NCBI GenBank assembly: GCA_018062105.1
Contig: JAGOSV010000009.1
Span: forward strand, 30,460-62,567
Length of the DNA: 32,108 bases
Origin: Sterolibacterium sp.
GTDB taxonomy: Bacteria > Pseudomonadota > Gammaproteobacteria > Burkholderiales > Rhodocyclaceae
Direction of reading: 5' to 3'
The notes beneath the pieces were generated by a model, which searched no databases, was not told the origin of the DNA, and worked only from the letters and a program-made list of their open reading frames with translations. Below are positions 9,480 through 16,706 of this stretch, piece by piece (position 1 is the first letter of the stretch; every line of letters begins with the position of its first letter). Both the position numbers and the translations under genes were made by a program.

Positions 9480-10268
9480 GTGTTCATCGATAGTCATTGC
9501 CATCTCGACGCCGCCGAGTTCGATGACGACCGCGATGCGGTGGTCTTGGCGGCGCAGCGCGTGGGGGTGATGCAGCTCATCCTGCCGGCGGTTGAACGCG
9601 CCAACTTTGCCGCAGTCTCTTCGGTATGCCGCAGCTATCCGGGCTGTCATGCAGCATATGGCATCCACCCCCTGTACACCGCCCGTGCCCGTTCGGAGGA
9701 TCTGCTCAGCCTGCAGGAAGCCCTGCTCGGACAGGCCGCGGTCGCCATCGGCGAAATCGGCCTCGACCATTTCGTTGCCGGTCATGACCCAGTGTTGCAG
9801 CAGCACTATTTTGTGGCACAGCTGAAGCTGGCGCAACAGCACGCCCTGCCGGTGCTGCTCCATGTCCGTGGTGCCATTGACGCGGTGCTCCAGCAGTTGC
9901 GCCGTCATCCGGTTTCCGGCGGGATCGCCCACGCCTTCAATGGCAGCCCCCAGCAGGCTGCAGAATTTATCAGGCTCGGCTTCAAGCTGGGCTTTGGTGG
10001 CACCTTGACCTTCCCGCGAGCCCGGCGCATCCGTGCGCTGGCCGCCAGCCTGCCGCTGACAAGCATCGTGCTGGAAACCGATGCCCCGGACATCCCCCCC
10101 GCCTGGCAGTGCGGCCAGCGCAACACCCCCGATCAGCTGCCACGGATCGCCGCCGAATTGGCCGTTCTGCGGCAACTGACTGTGGCAGAAATAGCCCAAG
10201 CCACGACAGCAAATGTGCGGGCGGTGCTGCGCTTGCCGGAATCGGGAATGAGCCAAACGGAGTTTTGA
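9480..10268 (+). CDS. TatD-family metal-dependent hydrolase
   Basis: A 262-residue TIM-barrel hydrolase. Metal-binding motifs are DSHCHLDAAEF (residues 4-14), YGIHPLY near 60, the bridging Glu in GEIGLDHF near 97, LLHVRGA near 130, and ETDAPDIPP near 200. TatD-type proteins are Mg-dependent nucleases or phosphoesterases; substrate cannot be read here. The start is GTG 9480; no ATG is available before the upstream in-frame stop, and no Shine-Dalgarno sequence is visible. It follows iscX by 33 bp and is probably the last cistron of the block. I have no evidence that it acts in Fe-S assembly. Confidence 0.9.
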   Translation: MFIDSHCHLDAAEFDDDRDAVVLAAQRVGVMQLILPAVERANFAAVSSVCRSYPGCHAAYGIHPLYTARARSEDLLSLQEALLGQAAVAIGEIGLDHFVAGHDPVLQQHYFVAQLKLAQQHALPVLLHVRGAIDAVLQQLRRHPVSGGIAHAFNGSPQQAAEFIRLGFKLGFGGTLTFPRARRIRALAASLPLTSIVLETDAPDIPPAWQCGQRNTPDQLPRIAAELAVLRQLTVAEIAQATTANVRAVLRLPESGMSQTEF

Positions 10269-10309
10269 TTCCTTTGAAAATGCGCCGTACATTCCTGCCG
10301 TAATTGTTT

Positions 10310-10427
10310 CTAGGGAAACGCTGAAGAAGCCCAGATTTCGTCATTCCCGCGAAGGCGGGAATCCATGGTTTCAACAACTTACTGGATCCCCGCCTTCGCG
10401 GGAATGACTTGATCAGTGTTTCCCTAG
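10310..10427. mobile_element. 118-bp MITE-like palindromic element with dRS3-like core
   Basis: Terminal inverted repeats of 15 bp, CTAGGGAAACGCTGA (10310-10324) and its near complement (10413-10427), agree at 14 of 15 positions. Inside are two 26-bp arms (10340-10365 and 10383-10408) that are complementary at 25 positions around a 17-nt loop. The left arm contains the pattern ATTCCC-N8-GGGAAT, the form of Neisseria dRS3 repeats. It codes for nothing, and no transposase is in the window. CTAG at both ends may be a target duplication or part of the repeat. Only one copy is present here. Confidence 0.75.
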
Positions 10428-10455
10428 GTTGAAGTGCCCCACAAGTTGTCTGGGA

Positions 10456-10486
10456 TCAGGAAAATTGTGCCGGCACGATTTTCTGA
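10456..10486. promoter_or_regulatory. Imperfect palindrome upstream of the acyl-CoA dehydrogenase
   Basis: TCAG and AAAAT on the left mirror ATTTTCTGA on the right around a perfect GTGCCGGCAC core, with one bulged G and one mismatch. It could be a regulator operator for the downstream dehydrogenase or a weak terminator after the TatD gene. The rest of 10487-10665 shows nothing that I can name. Confidence 0.45.
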
Positions 10487-10679
10487 CCAGTATTTTTACT
10501 ATGGCCTATCGGCAATCGACGCATCGTCATCTGGAGTTGCTGTTGCACATGAATGATGGTGACATCATTAGTGCGCTGACGTGGTGCCTAGCTGGTGCGC
10601 CGGCCTGCGGATTTGCCGGCATACTACGCATTTCAATCGTTGCTTCATGCACACTTCACGCACACGGAAAGGAAATCTC

Positions 10680-12494
10680 ATGGCTGAATATGCCGCTCCC
10701 CTGAAGGATATGCACTTTGTCATGCACGCGCTGGCCGGGCTGGATGAGGTGACGAAGCTGCCGGGTTATGAGGAGATGTCGGACGACATGGCGCAGGCTG
10801 TGCTGGAGGAGTCGGCGAAATTTTCCAGTGCCGTACTGTCGCCGCTGAATGTCAGCGGCGATCGGGAGGGCGTGCATTGGTATGCCGAGGAGGGCGGCAA
10901 GGTGGTCATGGCGGCGGGCTTTGCAACGGCGTACCGGCAGTTTATCGAGGCGGGCTGGAATGGTTATGCCGCTGATCCGCAGTACGGCGGGCAGGGCTTG
11001 CCCAGGCTGCTGGGGGCGGCCGTGCAGGAAATGTGGATGGCCGCCAATCTGTCATTTTCGCTGTGTCCGCTGCTGACGGCCGGAGCCATCGAGGCGCTGG
11101 AACTGTGTGGCAGCCCGGAACAAAAGGCGATGTATCTGCCGAACATGGTGCATGGCCGCTGGGCGGGCACCATGAACCTGACAGAGGCACAGGCCGGCTC
11201 GGATCTGGCAGCCGTTCGTACACGTGCTGTGCCGCAGGAGGATGGTACCTACCGCATTTTCGGGCAGAAGATTTTCATCACCTACGGTGATCATGACATG
11301 GCCGAGAACATCGTTCATCTGGTGCTGGCCCGCACTCCGGATGCGCCACCGGGCGTCAAGGGAATTTCGCTGTTCGTCGTCCCCAAGTATCTGGTCAATG
11401 CCGATGGCAGCCTGGGAGCACGCAATGATGCTTATTGTGTTTCCGTCGAGCACAAGCTGGGTATTCACGCCTGCCCGACCTGTGTCATGGCCTATGGTGA
11501 TGCCGGAAACTTTGGCGGTGGTGCCATCGGTACGCTGGTGGGCGAGGAAAATGCCGGCCTCAAATATATGTTCATCATGATGAATGCCGCCCGTTTTTCT
11601 GTCGGGCTGGAGGGGCTGGGGCTGGCCGAGCGGGCGTGTCAGCAGGCGCTGGCTTATGCCAAGGAGCGGGTGCAGGGGCGCGACATCGCCGGGCGTTTCC
11701 CGGGCAATGTCAGTATCAGCAAGCATCCCGACGTGCGCCGCATGTTGATGCTGATGAAGTCGCAGGTCGAGGCGATGCGTGCCTTGTCCTATGTCGTGGC
11801 GCGTTACCAGGATGATGCCTTGTGTCATCCGGATGCGGCGGAGCGCCAGCGTCAGCAGGCCGTGGTCGATCTGATGATTCCGGTGGTCAAGGGCTGGCTG
11901 ACCGAAACGGCCAACGAGGTGGCCTATCTCGGCGTGCAGGTGCATGGCGGCATGGGTTTCATCGAAGAAACCGGCGCGGCGCAATTCATGCGGGATGCCC
12001 GCATCACGACGATTTACGAAGGCACCACCGGCATCCAGGCCAATGACCTGATCGGCCGCAAGATTGCTCGCGAGGGCGGGAAAACCGTGCGCTGGCTCAT
12101 CAGCCAGATGCGCCAGACCGAAGCGGCGCTACACGCTGCCGGCGGAACACTGGTACCGCTGGCCGAAACCTTGGGGCAGGGCATCGGGGCACTGGAAGAC
12201 GGGGTGTCCTTCCTGTTGGAGCATTATGACCAGGAGATTGCCGCCGTTTCGGTCGGGGCCGTGCCTTTTCTGCGTCTGATGGGCATCGTGTGCGGCGGCT
12301 GGCAGATGAGCCGGGCGGCACTGGTGGCACAGGGCAGGGTAAGCGCTGGAGACGATCCGGCCTCGTTTCATGCGGCCAAGCTGGCAACCGCCCGGTTTTA
12401 TGCCGACCATGTCCTGGTGCAGGCTCGCGGTCTGGCGCAGACGCTGTTGCAAGGCGGGGCGGCAGCCCTGGCCATCGATGAGGGCTTGCTGTAA
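10680..12494 (+). CDS. Acyl-CoA dehydrogenase, large (about 600 aa) type
   Basis: The 604-residue FAD enzyme begins MAEYAAPLKDMHFVMHAL, typical of the long acyl-CoA dehydrogenase group often annotated as DmdC-like or broad acyl-CoA dehydrogenases with an extra C-terminal domain. Seen are the N-terminal helical domain, the middle beta domain MNLTEAQAGSDLAAVRT near 165, the substrate/FAD region MNAARFSVGLEGLGLAERA, and the catalytic-base region ITTIYEGTTGIQANDLIGRKI, whose Glu is the usual base. It oxidises an acyl-CoA to the enoyl-CoA and passes electrons to ETF; chain length is not readable. AAGGA (10669-10673) is 6 nt before ATG 10680; the open frame upstream to 10581 is not family-like. An ETF:quinone oxidoreductase gene lies nearby, convergently. 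Confidence 0.93.
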   Translation: MAEYAAPLKDMHFVMHALAGLDEVTKLPGYEEMSDDMAQAVLEESAKFSSAVLSPLNVSGDREGVHWYAEEGGKVVMAAGFATAYRQFIEAGWNGYAADPQYGGQGLPRLLGAAVQEMWMAANLSFSLCPLLTAGAIEALELCGSPEQKAMYLPNMVHGRWAGTMNLTEAQAGSDLAAVRTRAVPQEDGTYRIFGQKIFITYGDHDMAENIVHLVLARTPDAPPGVKGISLFVVPKYLVNADGSLGARNDAYCVSVEHKLGIHACPTCVMAYGDAGNFGGGAIGTLVGEENAGLKYMFIMMNAARFSVGLEGLGLAERACQQALAYAKERVQGRDIAGRFPGNVSISKHPDVRRMLMLMKSQVEAMRALSYVVARYQDDALCHPDAAERQRQQAVVDLMIPVVKGWLTETANEVAYLGVQVHGGMGFIEETGAAQFMRDARITTIYEGTTGIQANDLIGRKIAREGGKTVRWLISQMRQTEAALHAAGGTLVPLAETLGQGIGALEDGVSFLLEHYDQEIAAVSVGAVPFLRLMGIVCGGWQMSRAALVAQGRVSAGDDPASFHAAKLATARFYADHVLVQARGLAQTLLQGGAAALAIDEGLL

Positions 12495-12510
12495 GGCGGG
12501 GGCAGTGCGA

Positions 12511-12539
12511 CACACTGCGACATGATTTGTCGCAGTGTG
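12511..12539 (+). terminator. Hairpin terminator after the acyl-CoA dehydrogenase
   Basis: CACACTGCGACA (12511-12522) and TGTCGCAGTGTG (12528-12539) form a perfect 12-bp stem with a 5-nt loop, 16 bp after the stop codon. It is followed by a modest T-rich stretch (CTTTATCCTT). Confidence 0.75.
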
Positions 12540-12600
12540 GCTTTATCCTTCATCCTGTACTCGTCCACACGGACGGGTGATACCCAGGAAAGGAACTCCC

Positions 12601-13203
12601 ATGAAAGCGCGATGTTCGGATTACCCGGTAGGCCAGGCGCTTTACCATCCCGGCCGATGAGTTTGTCGCTGTTTGGGCGGCCAATCAGTTCATGGTGGAT
12701 ACCCGAAAGCTGCGGCAGGCGCAGGAAGCGGAAGAGCGTGCCAGGGCGGATTTCGTGCCGCTGCTCGAGGTGATAGCGGAGCGCCCTTACCCCGATACCG
12801 GCGTCACGATTTTCATCATCGTTGGCGGGAACAGCCGCTACAACATCCTGCTGCCACTGGATATAGCCGATTGGCCGGAAGAAACGCAACTGGCGCATGT
12901 ACGGCAGCTCATCCGGGAGAGCTACGCCAGGCATGGCGGACGGACGTTCTGCACTGGGGCGATATGCGGCTACTGGTATCGGGCTGCTTTCGATGCGCCG
13001 CCATTGCGGCTGTCGGTCAATGGGTTGCCGGAACCGGTGGGAGATTCATCGGACAAGCGGCATCCTGTCCCTGGCACAGGGCGGGTTCGGCTGATGGGGG
13101 GGGCAAGGATGTAACGGCACTGCTGCAATCGATCGCGCCGCCGCCGGATGCCCATCTGGTGGCTGGTGAAGACGAGCAGATGATGGGGATAACGAAACAC
13201 TGA
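12601..13203 (+). pseudogene. Small unknown gene broken by two apparent frameshifts, one at a G8 tract
   Basis: AAAGGAA (12589-12595) lies 5 nt before ATG 12601, but that frame stops at 12660 after 19 codons. Protein-like sequence continues in the next frame from about 12632 (RFTIPADEFVAVWAANQF) through 12692-13114, then stops just after a run of eight Gs (13096-13103). Beyond the run, the first frame again reads protein-like to the stop at 13203 (DVTALLQSIAPPPDAHLVAG). Removing one base near 12631 and adding one G to the tract would join all three parts into one protein of about 200 residues. I recognise no domain. It may be a decayed gene, a phase-variable gene, or contain sequencing errors. 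If only the middle frame is used, the product is 140 residues from ATG 12692, with a poor ribosome site. Confidence 0.6.
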
Positions 13204-13224
13204 AGCATGGCGGCACGGAAAGCA

Positions 13225-13252
13225 GACAGCCCATCTACGGGGATGGGCTGTC
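13225..13252. terminator. Hairpin terminator between convergent units
   Basis: GACAGCCCATC (13225-13235) pairs perfectly with GATGGGCTGTC (13242-13252) around a 6-nt loop. On the plus strand it is followed by a T-rich region. It lies between the broken gene ending at 13203 and the minus-strand ETF-QO gene ending at 13325, so it may serve both. Confidence 0.7.
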
Positions 13253-13324
13253 GTGTTGTTGCTGTTTTGTTGCTGTTGTTGCCGCTGCCAGGCTCCGGAT
13301 TCTGCATCCAGGATTGTTACAGTG

Positions 13325-14953
13325 TCACATTCCCGGATAGACCGGTCCTTCACCGCCTTGCGGGGTGACCCAGTTGATGTTCTGGGTGGGGTCCTTGATG
13401 TCGCAGGTCTTGCAGTGCAGGCAGTTCTGGGCGTTGATCTGCAAACGTGGGTTGCCAGCATCGTCCTTGAGGATTTCATATACTCCGGCCGGGCAGTAAC
13501 GCTGTTCGGGTGCGTCATACAGTGGCAGGTTGGTCTTGATGGGGACGGAGGCATCTTTCAGTGTCAGGTGGCAGGGCTGGTCTTCTTCGTGGTTGGTGTT
13601 GGAGAGGAAGACCGAGGACAGGCGGTCGAAGGTGATGACGCCGTCGGGTTTCGGGTAGTTGATCGGCGCACACTCGGTGGCCTTTTTCAGCTTGAGGTGG
13701 TCGGCGGTGTGGTGCAGCGTCCAGGGAGCCTTGCCACGGAAGACGACCTGATCGAGACCGACCATCATGGTGCCCATATAGAGCCCCTTGCTCATCCACG
13801 GCTTGAAATTGCGTGCCCTGTGGAGTTCTTCGTAGAGCCAGCTGGCGCGGAATTTCTGCGGGTAGCTGGTCAGCTCGTCACCGGCACGACCGGCGGCAAG
13901 CGCCTCGACGACCGATTCGGCGGCCATGGCGCCGCTCTTGATGGCGGCATGGCTGCCCTTGATACGCGAGACATTGAGAAAGCCGGCATCATCACCCAGC
14001 AGCGCACCGCCCGGGAAAATCAGCTTGGGCAGGGACTGCAGGCCACCGGCGGCGATGGCACGTGCCCCATAGGAAATGCGCTTGCCACCTTCGAGCATGC
14101 TGCGAAGACGCGGATGGGTCTTGTAACGCTGGAATTCCTCGAAGGGTGAGAGATGGGGATTGCTGTAGCCCAAGCCGACGACATAGCCGATGGCCACCAG
14201 GTTGTCGCCGTAGTGGTAGCAGAAGGAGCCACCATAGGTATCGGACTGCAGCGGCCAGCCGGCGGTGTGCATGACCATGCCCTTGTGGTGATGCTCGGGT
14301 TTGACTTCCCACAGTTCCTTGATGCCGATGCCATAGACCTGCGGGTCGGCACCGTTGCGCAGATTGAATTTCTGTTCCAGCTGCTTGCCCAGATGGCCAC
14401 GGCAGCCTTCAGCAAACAGGGTGTATTTGGCATGCAGCTCCATGCCAGGCTGAAAGGCCGGGCCGGGCTGGCCATCCTTGCCTACGCCCATGTCGCCAGT
14501 GACGACCCCTTTGACGCTGCCGTCGTCGTTGTAGAGCACGCCCGCACCGGCAAAGCCAGGGTAGATTTCGACGCCCAGAGCCTCGGCCTGCTGGCCTAGC
14601 CAGCGGCAGACATTGCCCAGGCTGATGATGTAATTGCCGTGATTCTGGAAGCACTCCGGCAGCAGGAAGGTGGGTAGTTGCCAGCTGCCAGTTTCCGTCA
14701 GGAACACAAAGCGGTCATCGGTCACCGGCGTATCGAGCGGGGCATTCTGTGCCTGCCAGTCGGGGATCAGTTCGCTGATGGCGCGTGGATCCATGACGGC
14801 ACCCGAGAGGATGTGAGCACCGATCTCGGAGCCTTTTTCGATCAGGCAGACATTGAGTTCCGCATTGATCTGCTTGAGACGGATAGCGGCCGCCAGGCCT
14901 GCCGGGCCGCCGCCGACGATCAACACGTCAAATTCCATCACATCACGTTCCAT
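13325..14953 (-). CDS. Electron-transfer flavoprotein:ubiquinone oxidoreductase
   Basis: The 542-residue membrane-associated enzyme accepts electrons from ETF and reduces ubiquinone. The FAD-binding LIVGGGPAGLAAAIRLKQ begins near residue 11. The C-terminal [4Fe-4S] ligands are Cys487 (RYCPAGVYE) and Cys511, Cys514, Cys517 (NCLHCKTCDIKDP), followed by the family end GGEGPVYPGM. The frame is open to 15013, but AAGGGGA 5 nt before ATG 14953 and the family start MERDVMEFDVLIVGGG support the shorter form. It should take electrons that the nearby acyl-CoA dehydrogenase feeds to ETF; no etfAB genes are in the window. Its cluster would come from the isc machinery. Confidence 0.95.
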   Translation of the reverse strand: MERDVMEFDVLIVGGGPAGLAAAIRLKQINAELNVCLIEKGSEIGAHILSGAVMDPRAISELIPDWQAQNAPLDTPVTDDRFVFLTETGSWQLPTFLLPECFQNHGNYIISLGNVCRWLGQQAEALGVEIYPGFAGAGVLYNDDGSVKGVVTGDMGVGKDGQPGPAFQPGMELHAKYTLFAEGCRGHLGKQLEQKFNLRNGADPQVYGIGIKELWEVKPEHHHKGMVMHTAGWPLQSDTYGGSFCYHYGDNLVAIGYVVGLGYSNPHLSPFEEFQRYKTHPRLRSMLEGGKRISYGARAIAAGGLQSLPKLIFPGGALLGDDAGFLNVSRIKGSHAAIKSGAMAAESVVEALAAGRAGDELTSYPQKFRASWLYEELHRARNFKPWMSKGLYMGTMMVGLDQVVFRGKAPWTLHHTADHLKLKKATECAPINYPKPDGVITFDRLSSVFLSNTNHEEDQPCHLTLKDASVPIKTNLPLYDAPEQRYCPAGVYEILKDDAGNPRLQINAQNCLHCKTCDIKDPTQNINWVTPQGGEGPVYPGM

Positions 14954-15090
14954 GTGTTTCCCCTTGTGATTTTTCCATCCAGCATGTCGCAGCGACATGC
15001 CGGTCACCATCAAATAAACCGCGGATTATAAGCCAGCTCATCCCGGCTCATCCCAGCTCACCTGTACCCGGACAATCAGGTGTCCAGCAA

Positions 15091-16185
15091 TCAAAGGATG
15101 AAGCCCCCTCCCAGGCAGACCCGGGATTCGTAGAGCACGACGCTCTGGCCGGGGGTGATCGCCCATTGTGGGGTGGCGAAGGCGATGTTGCAGCGTTTTG
15201 CGTCCACTGCATCGATCTCGCAGGGCGCGTCTGGCTGGCGGTAGCGGGTCTTGGCTGTGTAGACCCAGTGGGTGTGGGGCGGCTGGCCGCTGATCCAGGA
15301 CAGGTCGTGCGCCTGCAGGCGGTCACGCAGCAGTGCCGGGTGGTCGTGGCCCTGGACGACCAGCAGGATATTGTGTTGCAGATCTTTGCCGGCGACATAC
15401 CATGCTTCATGGTCGCCCGCTTCGTCGGCATGTCCCTTGACACCGCCGATCTGCAGACCTTTGCGCTGGCCGATCGTGTGGTAGATCAGACCGTCGTGGC
15501 GGCCGATGAGCTTGCCGCTTTCGAGGGTACGAATCTCGCCTGGCTGATCGGGCAGGTAGCGGCCGAGGAATTCGCGGAAGGGGCGCTCGCCGATGAAGCA
15601 GATGCCGGTGGAGTCTTTCTTGGCGTGGTTGTGCAGGCCGGCGGCTTCGGCCAGGTGGCGGACTTCGCGCTTGTAGAGGTGGCCAACCGGAAAGAGGGTT
15701 TTCGACAGCTGCTGCTGGTTGAGGCGATGCAGGAAATAGCTCTGGTCCTTGGTGCCGTCCTCTGCCTTGAGCAGCTGCCATTGCCCGAGGAATTCGCGTA
15801 CCTGGGCATAGTGGCCGGTGGCGATTTTGTCGGCACCCAGCTGGAGCGCATGGTCGAGAAAGGCCTTGAACTTGATTTCGGCGTTGCACAGCACATCGGG
15901 GTTGGGGGTGCGGCCGGCCTGGTATTCGCGCAGGAACTCGTTGAAGACGCGCTCCTTGTATTCGGCGGAGAAGTTGACCACTTCCAGGTCGATGCCGAGC
16001 ACATCGCAGGCTGAGGCAGCGTCGATGAGATCCTGACGGGACGAGCAGTATTCCTCGTTGTCGTCATCTTCCCAGTTTTTCATGAACAGGCCGATTACCT
16101 TCCAGCCTTGTTGTTTCAGCAGCAGCGCGGCTACTGAGGAGTCGACGCCGCCGGACATACCGACGATGACGGTGCGTTCAGTCAT
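15091..16185 (-). CDS. mnmA: tRNA-specific 2-thiouridylase MnmA
   Basis: The 364-residue enzyme thiolates U34 of Glu, Gln and Lys tRNAs. The ATP pyrophosphatase loop GMSGGVDSS is at residues 9-17, the FMKNWEDDD block at 34-42, catalytic Cys100 in [14 protein letters not shown], and the second catalytic Cys196 in [11 protein letters not shown]. In related bacteria its sulfur comes from IscS through a relay, so it depends on the isc block in this same window. It overlaps the end of nudJ by 8 bp, as expected for a two-gene operon; E. coli has the same neighbour pair. Confidence 0.97.
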   Translation of the reverse strand: MTERTVIVGMSGGVDSSVAALLLKQQGWKVIGLFMKNWEDDDNEEYCSSRQDLIDAASACDVLGIDLEVVNFSAEYKERVFNEFLREYQAGRTPNPDVLCNAEIKFKAFLDHALQLGADKIATGHYAQVREFLGQWQLLKAEDGTKDQSYFLHRLNQQQLSKTLFPVGHLYKREVRHLAEAAGLHNHAKKDSTGICFIGERPFREFLGRYLPDQPGEIRTLESGKLIGRHDGLIYHTIGQRKGLQIGGVKGHADEAGDHEAWYVAGKDLQHNILLVVQGHDHPALLRDRLQAHDLSWISGQPPHTHWVYTAKTRYRQPDAPCEIDAVDAKRCNIAFATPQWAITPGQSVVLYESRVCLGGGFIL

Positions 16186-16645
16186 AGTGATTCACCAGTT
16201 CGAGAGGATAGCGCCGGCCGGCCTGGTAATCCTCGATACATTGCAGGATCAGCGGGCTGCGGTGTCGGTCGCGCAGGGCGTGGATTTCTGCCGGGGTCAG
16301 CCAGAGGGCGCGGCGGATGCCGTCATCGAGCGGCCGGTCAGCGTCGTGCTCGCCCAGCGTGCCGCAGTAGGCAAAGCGCAGGTAGGTGAGATGACGGGTT
16401 GGTGGCCGCCACTGGTAGATGCCGACTAGCTGGCGTGGAGTGAAGTGCCATGCGGTTTCTTCGAGAACTTCGCGGGCGCAGGCCTGCACCAGCGATTCGC
16501 CTTCGTCGAGATGGCCGGCCGGCTGATTGTAGCGGATGACGGTGCTGCCTTGATCATCAAGAACTTCCTCTTCGACGAGTAGGAAGCGGCCCTCGCGTTC
16601 GATGATGGCGGCCACGGTGACATGGGGTTTCCAGACTTCACTCAT
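16178..16645 (-). CDS. nudJ: NUDIX hydrolase, NudJ-like
   Basis: A 155-residue NUDIX protein. The box runs from Gly44 ([20 protein letters not shown]) with Arg58, Glu59, Glu62 and Glu63 as metal-binding residues; the last position has Ala-Trp where a Gly is common. NudJ of E. coli hydrolyses nucleoside di- and triphosphates and thiamine-related pyrophosphates, and its gene also precedes mnmA. The end overlaps the mnmA start. A TAGAAT element lies only 6 nt before the ATG and no Shine-Dalgarno sequence is present, so the transcript may be leaderless. Confidence 0.92.
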   Translation of the reverse strand: MSEVWKPHVTVAAIIEREGRFLLVEEEVLDDQGSTVIRYNQPAGHLDEGESLVQACAREVLEETAWHFTPRQLVGIYQWRPPTRHLTYLRFAYCGTLGEHDADRPLDDGIRRALWLTPAEIHALRDRHRSPLILQCIEDYQAGRRYPLELVNHYD

Positions 16646-16651
16646 CCGGCC

Positions 16652-16657
16652 ATTCTA
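16652..16657 (-). promoter_or_regulatory. Putative -10 element of nudJ-mnmA
   Basis: On the minus strand TAGAAT is followed by GGCCGG and then the nudJ ATG at 16645. With normal spacing, transcription would begin at or next to the A of the start codon. No good -35 hexamer is visible. Confidence 0.5.
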
Positions 16658-16672
16658 GCGCGTGACACCGCC

Positions 16673-16678
16673 TATAAT
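16673..16678 (+). promoter_or_regulatory. -10 element of copA
   Basis: A perfect TATAAT followed by CGACCGC lies 28 nt before the copA ATG at 16707. No clear -35 element and no CueR-type inverted repeat are visible, so copper regulation cannot be claimed. Confidence 0.6.
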
Positions 16679-16706
16679 CGACCGCTTGCCCTTGTCTGGA
16701 TGTCTC

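Noticed and set aside
10429-10704. 91-codon open frame upstream of the acyl-CoA dehydrogenase
   Set aside because: No ribosome site, no family sequence, and it covers the palindrome and the leader of the next gene.
15041-15061. Short repeat of GCTCATCCC-like units between ETF-QO and mnmA
   Set aside because: Only two to three imperfect copies of a simple unit; too short to call a CRISPR or a defined repeat family.
16646-16706. CueR-type copper operator before copA
   Set aside because: No inverted repeat with the long 19-bp spacer of CueR promoters is visible; only a -10 element is supported.
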